A stretch of DNA of 6,317 nucleotides from Alphaproteobacteria bacterium (GTDB lineage Bacteria; Pseudomonadota; Alphaproteobacteria; Sphingomonadales; Sphingomonadaceae), in NCBI GenBank assembly GCA_028293055.1, contig JAQGLD010000293.1, positions 1 through 6,317 on the forward strand, in the 5' to 3' direction. A program made the translations under genes and the position numbers. Under the pieces are notes generated by a model. The model was not told the origin of the DNA, did not search any database, and was given only the letters and a program-made list of their open reading frames with translations. Shown here one piece after another: positions 1 through 6,228 of the stretch (the stretch's first letter is position 1; each line of letters begins with the position of its first letter).

Positions 1-1
1 A

Positions 2-367
2 GTCTCGGTCGATCAGCCGGCGAAGGTGGTGATCAACGAGGCTTCGGGCACCGTGGTGATGGGCACCGATGTCAGGATCAGTCCGGTCGCGATCGCGCAG
101 GGCGGGTTGACGATCAGTGTCTCGGAAAATCCGATCGCTTCGCAGCCGGCGCCCAATTCCAACGGGCAGACCCAGGTCCTGCCGCGCACTCAGATCTCGG
201 TTGACGATGGTTCGGGCAAGTCGCTCGCGATGCTCGGCGGCGGCGCCACCTTGCAGTCGCTGGTCAGTGGCCTCAACGCCCTCGGGGTCAGCCCGCGCGA
301 CCTGATCACCATCCTCCAGGCTCTCAAGACGGCCGGCGCGCTCCAGGCCGAGATAGAGGTGCAATGA
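2..367 (+). CDS. flgI: Flagellar P-ring protein FlgI, C-terminal part (5' truncated by window edge)
   Basis: The reading frame is open from base 2, giving about 121 residues before the TGA at 365-367; the start lies upstream of the window. FlgI is the subunit of the P-ring, the bushing around the distal rod in the peptidoglycan layer, and is exported to the periplasm by Sec. The visible part shows the family's late landmarks: a GTVVMGTDVRISPVAI strand, then GGLTISVSE, a variable polar stretch, the QTQVLPRT segment, a Gly-rich GGGATLQSLVSGLNALG helix region, and an ending like LQALKTAGALQAEIEV. The ending is intact, so the truncation is only the window edge. The TGA overlaps the ATG of flgJ (ATGA), which suggests coupled translation inside a flg operon. 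The GTG at base 26 is internal and not the true start. Identification is from recognition of the family, with high certainty. Confidence 0.95.
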   Translation, partial: VSVDQPAKVVINEASGTVVMGTDVRISPVAIAQGGLTISVSENPIASQPAPNSNGQTQVLPRTQISVDDGSGKSLAMLGGGATLQSLVSGLNALGVSPRDLITILQALKTAGALQAEIEVQ

Positions 368-666
368 TGTCACCGCTGACTCCCACAACGTCGCTCTCCC
401 CGGCCCCCCAGGTGCCGGCGGTGAAGCTCTCGGACAAGGCACAGGCCACCGCGCGCGACTTCGAAGCCGTATTCCTGGGCCAGATGGTCAAGACGATGAT
501 GGGCACGAGCGAGGCCGAGGGCGACTTTACCGGCGGGAGCGGAGAGGAAATGTTTCGCGGCGTGCTCGCCGAGAAGCTCGGCACCGAGATTGCCAAGCGT
601 GGCGGAGTCGGCCTCGCGCCCAAGGTGATCGAACAGATGATCAAGATGCAGGAGGGAAATCGATGA
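364..666 (+). CDS. flgJ: FlgJ, rod-binding domain only (no peptidoglycan hydrolase domain)
   Basis: This gene encodes 100 residues. FlgJ caps the growing rod in the periplasm. In enterobacteria it has an N-terminal rod-binding domain fused to a muramidase of about 150 residues. Here only the rod-binding domain exists: a short Pro-rich head (about 1-22), the helix ARDFEAVFLGQMVKTM (about 30-45), a Gly/Glu loop, the FRGVLAEKLGTEIAKRGG segment (about 65-82) and the closing helix with VIEQMIKMQ. Single-domain FlgJ is common in alphaproteobacteria, so a separate lytic enzyme probably opens the wall. The ATG overlaps the flgI stop. An AGAGGTG sequence at 355-361 lies just upstream and fits better with the second ATG at 367, so the exact start (364 or 367) is uncertain by one codon. 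The stop overlaps the next ATG. Confidence 0.92.
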   Translation: MMSPLTPTTSLSPAPQVPAVKLSDKAQATARDFEAVFLGQMVKTMMGTSEAEGDFTGGSGEEMFRGVLAEKLGTEIAKRGGVGLAPKVIEQMIKMQEGNR

Positions 667-1085
667 CCGAAGACTTGCTCGACCTCATGCGCTCGCTCGT
701 CATCCTGATGGACGAGGAGACCGCGCGCCTCCAGGGCCCGGGCCGTTTCCCCGACATGGCCGAGACCGCGCAGGCCAAGGTCCGCCTGGTCGCGGCCCTG
801 GAAACGAGCAATGCCCGGCTGACCCGCGAGCGTCCCGACTGGATGGAAACCCTCCCGGACGAGGAGAGGGAGGTGCTTCGCGAGGCCGTCGCGGCCTTGC
901 GTGCCGCCTCGGCAAGCAATTGCGCGATACTCAAGCGCCAGATCGAGCTCTCCAACGAGATGATGGCTGCGGTCACCCACGAAGCGCGCCGCCTCGCCGG
1001 CACTCGAAGCACCACTTATGGAGCCGGCGGCGCCATCCACCGCGTCGACGGGGCGGCCCCGATCTCGGTCAACACCCGGCTGTAG
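663..1085 (+). CDS. flgN: FlgN-like flagellar export chaperone
   Basis: This gene encodes 140 residues, mostly predicted helix with many charged residues. The start is ATG 663 in an ATGA overlap with flgJ, and a good GGAGG at 651-655 sits 7 nt upstream. FlgN is a cytoplasmic chaperone that binds the C-termini of the hook-filament junction proteins FlgK and FlgL before type III export. Family-like features are an N-terminal helix with LMRSLVILMDEETARL (about 8-23), a central acidic helix (about 65-85), a long C-terminal helix from about 90 to 118, and a Gly/Tyr tail with a TTYGAGG motif (about 117-123) like the YG..G tail seen in alphaproteobacterial FlgN-like proteins. The family is divergent, so the evidence is size, helicity, tail motif and position after flgI-flgJ. 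It is the last gene of this operon and is followed by a terminator. Confidence 0.72.
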   Translation: MTEDLLDLMRSLVILMDEETARLQGPGRFPDMAETAQAKVRLVAALETSNARLTRERPDWMETLPDEEREVLREAVAALRAASASNCAILKRQIELSNEMMAAVTHEARRLAGTRSTTYGAGGAIHRVDGAAPISVNTRL

Positions 1086-1156
1086 CCCTTGACCCCTTCG
1101 TGCCTCGCACGGGAGGAGATCACGCCGCGCACGTTGGACGCGACGAGCCCAATTCG

Positions 1157-1196
1157 AAAAACACCGGAACCACACGCTCGTGGTTCCGGCGTTTTT
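1157..1196. terminator. Bidirectional rho-independent terminator between flgN and flgB
   Basis: The left arm CCGGAACCAC (1164-1173) pairs perfectly with GTGGTTCCGG (1180-1189) around a 6-nt loop. After one A-C mismatch the stem continues through one C-G pair into A5 (1157-1161) opposite T5 (1192-1196). The A-tract on one side and the T-tract on the other let it end transcripts from both directions. That matches its position between the convergent flgI-flgJ-flgN operon and the minus-strand propeller-flgB operon. The sequence evidence is direct; function in vivo is inferred. Confidence 0.93.
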
Positions 1197-1252
1197 ATAT
1201 CCGGCGCGTATCAGCCGCGCCGCTCGCCTCGCTTATCCTGATGGAGGTCTTG

Positions 1253-1687
1253 CTAGCTGCCGCTGCCGTTCCGGCCCAGCGCCGTCTTCATCAGCGACAG
1301 CTGCTTGCGATAGAGGTTGGTCATTGTTGCGAAGTCGGTCTGGATCTGGCCCATCTTGAGCAGCTGATCCTCGAGCGTGACATTGTTTCCGTCCGGCTTC
1401 ACCTCGCTGATGTCGCGATCGATCTTGACGTGACCGTCCTCGGGCTGGTGGGCGCCGAGCGACGCCATGCCGCCGCTCAGCGTGATCCGCGGCCGGGCGA
1501 CGTGCGCCGAGCTGCTGCTGCCCTGCTGCGCGAGCATGTCCGAGAAATCCGGAGCTTCGACCTCGCGGGCCTTGTAGCCCGGAGTTTCGCTGTTCGCGAT
1601 ATTCTGGGCGACCACGCGCTGCCGCTCGGAAAGATTGCGCATCGACTGGCCGATGCCGGCCATCAGGCCTGGAACATTGTCTGCCAT
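1253..1687 (-). CDS. flgB: Flagellar proximal rod protein FlgB
   Basis: This gene encodes 144 residues starting at ATG 1687. FlgB is a proximal rod subunit in the periplasm, exported by the flagellar type III system without a cleaved signal. Landmarks are the rod/hook N-terminal signature RQRVVAQNIANSETPGYKA (about 22-40), which is the D0 helix plus the ANxxTPGYK turn; a Gly/Ser/Met-rich middle (about 55-80); the FlgB-typical VKPDGNNVTLEDQLLKM (about 96-112); and the C-terminal D0 helix DFATMTNLYRKQLSLMKTAL (about 118-137). The length is normal for FlgB. The reading frame is open further upstream, but AGGAG at 1694-1698 lies 6 nt before this ATG and the family begins here. The gene ends close to the bidirectional terminator, so no flgC or fliE follows, unlike the usual flgB-flgC-fliE order. 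It is probably transcribed with the propeller gene. Confidence 0.95.
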   Translation of the reverse strand: MADNVPGLMAGIGQSMRNLSERQRVVAQNIANSETPGYKAREVEAPDFSDMLAQQGSSSSAHVARPRITLSGGMASLGAHQPEDGHVKIDRDISEVKPDGNNVTLEDQLLKMGQIQTDFATMTNLYRKQLSLMKTALGRNGSGS

Positions 1688-1693
1688 GAGATA

Positions 1694-1700
1694 CTCCTCA
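1694..1700 (-). promoter_or_regulatory. flgB ribosome binding site overlapping the upstream stop codon
   Basis: On the minus strand the sequence reads TGAGGAG, then 6 nt, then the flgB ATG. The TGA ends the 910-residue propeller gene and its last base is the first base of the AGGAG Shine-Dalgarno. Ribosomes finishing the first gene therefore stop on the binding site of flgB, which favours coupled translation. It also fixes the flgB start at 1687. Confidence 0.85.
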
Positions 1701-4430
1701 GAAACCGAGCGTCGGGCTCGGTGCCGACTGAAGACGGGTGAGCGCCGCCTGATATTGCGCCAGTTGCGACTGCTCGTGCGCGGTGCCGCCGCCGGTCGCG
1801 GTAGCCGTCGTGCCGTCGGCCAACGCCGCCTTGAGATCATCCCAGTAGAGCGATCTGTAGGCCGTCTGGGTCGTCGAAAGTGCAGCTTTGATCCGGCCGA
1901 GCGCGGTGGCCGCATCGGTGGCCGTGTCGAGGCTCAACGCCTCCGTGAGATTGAGACCGAACGTGCCTCCGGGCTTGACCTTGGGCGCATTCTTGTCGGC
2001 AACTGGCGGTGTCGAGATCCGCACCGGCTCGATGCCGAGCTTGGCGAGGGCGTCCTTGCCGGCGGAGCCGGCGACGAGCTCGATCGACTGGCCCGCGGCC
2101 GCGTCGATCCGGAAGACGTTGCCGCCGCCGCTGCGCGGTGTCGTCACGGTCGCCTTGGTGCCGGTGATCTTGCGCACCTTGTCGGCAAGCGTCGCGAGAG
2201 TCTCGTTGGCGGCGATCGTAATCTTCTTGGCCGGGCCGTCATTTACCTTGATGGTGAACTCGTCGCCGGCGCGCAGGCTGGTCTGCGAGACCAGCTTCAT
2301 CGACGCCGTCGGATTGATCGTCCCCCGATTGAGCCCGAGCAGCCCGACCGCATTGTCGCCGCCTTTCGCCGCGGCGACCCGGACCGGCTCGGTGCGCTGG
2401 GCGCTCTGGCCGAATTGGTTGATGCTCGCGACGCTTCCAGTGCCGTCGATCCGGGCGATGAAGCCGTCGACCGCCCCGCGGCGCGTGCTGCCGAGATCGC
2501 CGGTGGTACGACCTCCCGCGTATAGCGAGCCGTTCATGAAGGCCAGGCTGTCGACCTGATCGTCGGCTGCGGTTGCGAGGTCCGTGAACTGCGCCGAAGC
2601 GAGCCCCGAATCGACCCGCGCGACGAATCCGTCACGGCTGCTGCCGACCTGGCGCGCGCCTCCGACCGCGATGCTGCCGTCGCTGTCCACCGCGATCGCG
2701 CGGGCGTCGGCGATTCCGAGATCGATCGAGCCGAGATCGTTGGAAAGCGCGGTCGAATCGATCCGACGGACTTTGGAATCGCCGCTTTCGTTGGTCAGCG
2801 CGAGCAGATTGCCATCTCCGCCGATCGCGAGCGAGACGATCTTCTCGCTGCCTCCATAGTCGATCGTCCGCCGTTCCTGAAGCTTGCCCGCCGGATCGAG
2901 GCGGGCGATGAAGGCATTGCCGCTGCCGGCTCCGGACTTTCCACCGACATAGATTTCGCCGCCGGCGCCGACCGCCACGGCATTGGCCTGGTCCTCGCCG
3001 GTCGTGTGGATCACGGTCGTGAACTGCTCGTCGCCATTGGTGTCGAAGCGCGCGACGAGCATGTCTGCGTCTTTATGATCTGTGCCGTCGAGATTTCCGG
3101 TCACGGTTCCGGCGACCACGATCTCGCCATTCGGCCCGACGCTTACCGCGGCGCCCTGGGCGGCCCCAGCGGCGCCGAGGGTGCGCTGCCAGACGACTTT
3201 ACCCTCGCTGTCGGTCTTTGTCAGGAACAGGTCGCCACTGCCGCCTACGCGGTTCGAACCCATGTCTCCGTCGGCGGTGCCGACCACGTAGGAATAGCCC
3301 TGGGCGTCGGTAGCGACGGCCTGGGCCCGCGTCTCGGCATAGACGGTGGGCGCCGGCGCGGTGACTCCGGCGAGATTCTTCTGCTGCGGTGTCATTGCAG
3401 CGCGCGCGGTCGCCTCGCGATCCACCGACTGGATCACCCCGAGGGTCTTGGGGGTCATCGCGCCATCGGGATCGTCGAAGCGCATCATTCGAACCGAGGT
3501 CGGAGCGTCGAGGACGGTCTGACCGGTTGCGACGACCAATGCGTCCTTGCCGCCGAGCTGGTCGATCGACACCTGCTCCGATCCGGTTCCGGTCAGCGCG
3601 AAACCCCATTTGCTGGTCGGAGCTCCGGTCGGCTTGTCGGCCGGGATCGTGGTCTTCTCCGCCGAGAATTTCGAAAGGTAACGCTGCCTGGGAATGCCGT
3701 TCTCGTCGAGCACGACATTGCCGTCGGTATCGCGCATCGGCACCGAAGCGATTGCGGCGTTGATCGCGGCGGTCACCGAATCGATCGTCGGCGGCTGCAG
3801 GGTTGTCGACAGGTCCACGCTGACCGTGTCGGCGGCTCCGGTCTTCGACAGGTTGATCTGGAAGACTTCGTCGCCGTTCAGCCCCGGGATCGGATCGGTA
3901 CGGTTGGAGACCAGCTCGCCCCCGACCGTCTTGCTGATCGAGCTGGGCTGGGTCGGAACGCTCTCGGCGCGGCGCGCGGGCTGGTAGAAGCTGAGCTTGA
4001 CGAGATCGCTGGGTGCCTGGCCGAGATAGGTCTGGAGGTCGGCGAGCCCGGTCTGGAAGGCCTTGTCGAGCGAGGCGCGCTGCGCATCGGAGCTGGTCTT
4101 GCTGCTCGCCGCCTGGGCCAGCAGCCGCAACCGGTCGAGCGCCTTGTAGGCGATGAAGCTCGTCTGCACATCCTGCGGCAAGGCATCTGGACCGGTCGTG
4201 GGCTTGTCGATGATCGTCTTCATCGTCTTGATCATCGACACCTGAATCGTGTCGGGCGTTGTCGACGCCGCTTCCTTCCACGGGGGAGTCGTGTCCGGAG
4301 TGGTGAAGGCGGCCTTGGCGGCGCGAACTGCCCGGCTCTCCACCGTAACCGCCGACGACGACAACGCCGAAAAGGCGTCGCTGCCGGTCAGCAGACTGAG
4401 ACCCGCGAGATTGTTCGCTAAATTCACCAT
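1698..4430 (-). CDS. Large beta-propeller flagellar-cluster protein with flanking flagellin-like domains (possible FlaEY-type regulator)
   Basis: This gene encodes 910 residues from ATG 4430; the frame is also open to a GTG at 4502. No signal peptide or membrane segment is visible. In order: a short Leu/Ala/Ser N-terminus (MVNLANNLAGLSLL); a helical region (about 85-145); a first segment resembling flagellin/hook-protein beta domains (about 185-300, with DEVFQINLSK and DSVTAAINAAIAS); a propeller (about 368-700) with six clear blades and perhaps a weak seventh, repeating a pattern like AxAVxxDxxGxxYVxGxxxG...DxFLxKxDxxG (NHL/SBBP-like); a second, clearer Flagellin_IN-like segment (about 713-804, with GDEFTIKVNDG, ITIAANETLATLADKV, and DALAKLGIEP); and a helical tail ending QLAQYQAALTRL. 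I recall Caulobacter 'regulatory protein FlaEY' and sphingomonad 'transcriptional regulator' entries of similar size in flagellar clusters, but no DNA-binding domain is seen here. An extracellular or export-linked role is equally possible. flgB follows 10 bp downstream. Confidence 0.85.
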   Translation of the reverse strand: MVNLANNLAGLSLLTGSDAFSALSSSAVTVESRAVRAAKAAFTTPDTTPPWKEAASTTPDTIQVSMIKTMKTIIDKPTTGPDALPQDVQTSFIAYKALDRLRLLAQAASSKTSSDAQRASLDKAFQTGLADLQTYLGQAPSDLVKLSFYQPARRAESVPTQPSSISKTVGGELVSNRTDPIPGLNGDEVFQINLSKTGAADTVSVDLSTTLQPPTIDSVTAAINAAIASVPMRDTDGNVVLDENGIPRQRYLSKFSAEKTTIPADKPTGAPTSKWGFALTGTGSEQVSIDQLGGKDALVVATGQTVLDAPTSVRMMRFDDPDGAMTPKTLGVIQSVDREATARAAMTPQQKNLAGVTAPAPTVYAETRAQAVATDAQGYSYVVGTADGDMGSNRVGGSGDLFLTKTDSEGKVVWQRTLGAAGAAQGAAVSVGPNGEIVVAGTVTGNLDGTDHKDADMLVARFDTNGDEQFTTVIHTTGEDQANAVAVGAGGEIYVGGKSGAGSGNAFIARLDPAGKLQERRTIDYGGSEKIVSLAIGGDGNLLALTNESGDSKVRRIDSTALSNDLGSIDLGIADARAIAVDSDGSIAVGGARQVGSSRDGFVARVDSGLASAQFTDLATAADDQVDSLAFMNGSLYAGGRTTGDLGSTRRGAVDGFIARIDGTGSVASINQFGQSAQRTEPVRVAAAKGGDNAVGLLGLNRGTINPTASMKLVSQTSLRAGDEFTIKVNDGPAKKITIAANETLATLADKVRKITGTKATVTTPRSGGGNVFRIDAAAGQSIELVAGSAGKDALAKLGIEPVRISTPPVADKNAPKVKPGGTFGLNLTEALSLDTATDAATALGRIKAALSTTQTAYRSLYWDDLKAALADGTTATATGGGTAHEQSQLAQYQAALTRLQSAPSPTLGF

Positions 4431-4462
4431 GTTTGACGCTTCGCGCCCACCTCCGCATTCAT
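4424..4462 (-). other. Possible 12-codon upstream ORF ending across the propeller gene start
   Basis: On the minus strand an ATG at 4462 opens a short frame encoding MNAEVGAKRQTW, which stops at TGA 4426-4424. The stop lies 1 nt past the ATG of the propeller gene (arrangement ATGGTGA). That start has no Shine-Dalgarno at normal distance: the nearest, GGAGGTG at 4448-4454, is 17 nt away. Termination of the short frame next to the main ATG could allow re-initiation. The AGGAG at 4465-4469 is only 2 nt from the short frame's ATG and would fit better with the ATG at 4458, in another frame. Whether any of this is translated cannot be told from sequence. Confidence 0.3.
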
Positions 4463-4489
4463 CTCTCCTATAAAGATAGAGGGACGACG

Positions 4490-4519
4490 CGGGTTCGACC
4501 ACGAATCCGTCGCTTTTTT
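4490..4519 (+). promoter_or_regulatory. Inverted repeat followed by T6 in the fliG leader
   Basis: CGGGTTCG (4490-4497) and CGAATCCG (4502-4509) form an 8-bp inverted repeat with one G-T pair and a 4-nt spacer. Four bases later comes T6 (4514-4519), directly before the GGAG of fliG. It could be an attenuator or weak terminator in the fliG leader, or an operator for a regulator acting on the two divergent genes. I found no convincing sigma-54 (GG-N10-GC), sigma-28 or sigma-70 promoter in this 98-bp region on either strand. Confidence 0.4.
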
Positions 4520-4523
4520 GGAG
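4520..4523 (+). promoter_or_regulatory. fliG ribosome binding site
   Basis: GGAG lies 5 nt before ATG 4529 and decides the start of fliG. The frame is open upstream as far as 4433, but the upstream residues are not FliG-like. A second in-frame ATG at 4535 is further from the site. Confidence 0.75.
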
Positions 4524-4528
4524 CGGGT

Positions 4529-5566
4529 ATGAATATGCAGACTGCCGTTTTGGCTGAGCCGCCGGAATTGAAGAAGTTCAGCGGCATTGAACGCGCCGCC
4601 GCCTTGATGCTTGCGCTCGGCAAGGATTTCGGGGCTCCGATCTGGGAGCAGCTCTCGATCGAAGAGGTCAAGGAGCTCTCCTCATGCATCTCGACGCTGG
4701 GCCGGGTGCCATCCCCGGTGGTCGAGCATCTGCTCGTCCAGTTCTCCGGCGAGGTCTCGAGCATGAACTCGCTCCACGGCTCCTATGAATCGACCGAACG
4801 CCTGCTTCAGGGCGTGCTCGGCGGCGACAAGGTCAAGGAGATCATGGAGGACATTCGTGGTCCTTCCGGCCGCACGATCTGGGACAAATTGTCCAACGTC
4901 AACGAAACCGTGCTCGCCGCCTACCTCAAGAACGAATATCCGCAGACCGTCGCGGTGATGCTCAGCAAGCTCAATCCGGACCATGCCGCCCGCGTCATTG
5001 CGGAGCTGCCGAGCGACTTTTCGGTCGACATCGTGCTTCGCATGCTGCGCATGGAGACCGTTCAGAAGGAAGTGGTCAATCAGGTCGAGCAGACTCTCAA
5101 GAACGAGTTCATGAGCAACCTCTCCCGCCAGCAGCGCCGCGATCCGCACGAGGCGATGGCGGAAATCTTCAACGCTCTGGATCGTTCGACCGAGGAAGCG
5201 ATGCTGAACGCGCTCGACGACAAATCTCCCGATTCCGCGGAGCGTATCCGAGCGCTGATGTTCACCTTCGAAGATCTCCAGAACCTGCTGCCGCAGTCGA
5301 TCTCCACCCTCGTCCGCACCGCCGACAAGCGCGACATGGCGCTGGCGCTGAAGGGCGCTCCGGAGGAAATGCGCCAACTCTTCTTCGCGTCGCTCACCGA
5401 GCGTGCCGCCAAGCTGATGCGCGAAGACATGGAGGGTATGGGTCCGGTCCGCGCTCGCGAATGCGAGGAAGCCCAGACCAGCCTCGTCCGCCTGGCAAAG
5501 GCGCTCGCCGATCGCGGGGAAATCGTCCTCGTCGATCCGAAGAGCGACGATGCGATGATCTACTGA
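4529..5566 (+). CDS. fliG: Flagellar motor switch/rotor protein FliG
   Basis: This gene encodes 345 residues, a normal full length. FliG sits on the cytoplasmic face of the MS-ring (FliF), binds FliM, and meets the stator MotA to produce torque. The N-terminal domain (about 15-110) starts with KKFSGIERAAALMLALG. The middle domain (about 115-200) carries the EHPQ-type motif as EYPQ at 136-139, with Tyr in place of His. The C-terminal domain (about 235-335) contains FTFEDL, ALKGA and GPVR. By alignment in the head to the torque residues of E. coli FliG, K264 corresponds to K275, R281 to R292, D288 to E299, D289 to D300 and R297 to R308, so the charge pattern is kept. The tail is slightly extended and acidic, ending DPKSDDAMIY. 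The gene is divergent from the propeller gene. fliF, usually directly upstream, is absent. The TGA overlaps the fliH ATG by one base. Confidence 0.97.
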   Translation: MNMQTAVLAEPPELKKFSGIERAAALMLALGKDFGAPIWEQLSIEEVKELSSCISTLGRVPSPVVEHLLVQFSGEVSSMNSLHGSYESTERLLQGVLGGDKVKEIMEDIRGPSGRTIWDKLSNVNETVLAAYLKNEYPQTVAVMLSKLNPDHAARVIAELPSDFSVDIVLRMLRMETVQKEVVNQVEQTLKNEFMSNLSRQQRRDPHEAMAEIFNALDRSTEEAMLNALDDKSPDSAERIRALMFTFEDLQNLLPQSISTLVRTADKRDMALALKGAPEEMRQLFFASLTERAAKLMREDMEGMGPVRARECEEAQTSLVRLAKALADRGEIVLVDPKSDDAMIY

Positions 5567-6228
5567 TGCGCGAGCAAGCCATCACCACCAGCAAATACCG
5601 GTTCGACCGCGTATTCACAGCGGTCGAATCCGGCCGCGGCGCGGCCGGCATGGCGGATCTTGCCGCGCGCGCGGCCATCGCCCAGGCCGAGCTCGACCTG
5701 ATGCGAGACGAACGCGACCGGGCGATCGCGCTCGCGCGCGCTGAAGGCTATGAGGCCGGCCTCGCCGATGCTCGCCTCGAGCGCGAGACCGCGACCCTTG
5801 CTGCTGTCGACTCGCTCGTATCCTCGATCGAGGATTTCGATCACCGGCTCGACGACCTCGCCAAGGCCTCGCGTGCCGACGCTGCCGAGTTGGCTCTCGC
5901 TGCCGCAGAGCTCATCGCCGCGCAGACCATCGCGGATCTCCCGGGCAAGGCGATCGACGACGCGATCGGGCGCGTGCTCAAGCAGGTCGCTCGGGGTACC
6001 GATCTCACGATCAGGGTGAATCCGGAGCTGAGGCCCGAGATCGAGCGGCTCGTGTCCGAACGCATCAGCCACGAGCGCCGCAAGCTCTCCATCCATGTCT
6101 TCTCGGATCCCGCTTTGCTGCCCGGGGACGCGCTGATCGGCTGGGACGAAGGCGGCTTGTCCCTGGACGCAGCCGCCCGCCGCGCCGCCATCGCCGAAGA
6201 GCTCGAGCCCTTGCTTCATCCGGCTTGA
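5566..6228 (+). CDS. fliH: Flagellar export ATPase regulator FliH (FlbE/HrpE/YscL type)
   Basis: This gene encodes 220 residues. FliH is a cytoplasmic stator-like partner of the export ATPase FliI, linking it to the export gate and the C-ring protein FliN. The family is poorly conserved, but the architecture fits: a variable N-terminus with an aromatic patch (KYRFDRVF, about 10-17); a charged Ala-rich, probably coiled-coil segment (about 30-125) containing AEGYEAG like the Gly-spaced helix of FliH; and the C-terminal domain with LTIRVNPELRPEIERLV (about 147-163) and DPALLPGDALIGWDEGG (about 181-197), matching the usual D..L..GD..I.W..G ending. The start is ATG 5566 in a TGATG overlap with the fliG stop and has no clear Shine-Dalgarno, so coupled translation is likely. 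The frame is open further back, but only within fliG. In Caulobacter the equivalent gene lies between fliG and fliN. Confidence 0.88.
   Translation: MREQAITTSKYRFDRVFTAVESGRGAAGMADLAARAAIAQAELDLMRDERDRAIALARAEGYEAGLADARLERETATLAAVDSLVSSIEDFDHRLDDLAKASRADAAELALAAAELIAAQTIADLPGKAIDDAIGRVLKQVARGTDLTIRVNPELRPEIERLVSERISHERRKLSIHVFSDPALLPGDALIGWDEGGLSLDAAARRAAIAEELEPLLHPA

Noticed and set aside
1089..1150. TTGACC and a small CGTGC/GCACG hairpin after flgN, followed by GGGAGGAG
   Set aside because: No matching -10 at a normal distance, no T-run after the hairpin, and no ORF of any length after the Shine-Dalgarno-like run. The strong terminator at 1157-1196 explains the region.
324..1175. 283-codon minus-strand open frame opposite flgJ and flgN
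   Set aside because: It lies antisense to three genes with clear family motifs and ATGA coupling. Its composition is rich in Arg, Gly and Ala with no recognisable domain, as expected of a shadow frame in GC-rich DNA.
3251..3260. Perfect palindrome GGTTCGAACC inside the propeller gene, resembling the GGTTCG half-sites near fliG and after fliH
   Set aside because: It is inside coding sequence, and GGTTCGAxC strings recur in this GC-rich DNA through ordinary codon choice (also near 5600). There is no spacing pattern that points to a regulator.
3006..4421. 471-codon plus-strand open frame opposite the propeller gene
   Set aside because: It is antisense to a gene with regular propeller repeats. 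The translation is Arg/Gly/His/Asp-rich, typical of the mirror of a GC-rich coding frame, with no motif.
3199..4458. 419-codon minus-strand frame overlapping the propeller gene, with AGGAG 6 nt before its ATG
   Set aside because: The ribosome binding site spacing is good, but the protein is Arg/Gln-rich low-complexity sequence, while the other frame encodes clear propeller blades and flagellin-like motifs. Treated as a shadow; the spacing is mentioned under the start-site finding.
4433..4474. TTGACG (4433-4438) and TATAAA (4469-4474) as a sigma-70 promoter for fliG
   Set aside because: The spacer is 30 bp, far beyond the usual 16-18 bp, and no alternative -35 lies at the right distance from TATAAA.
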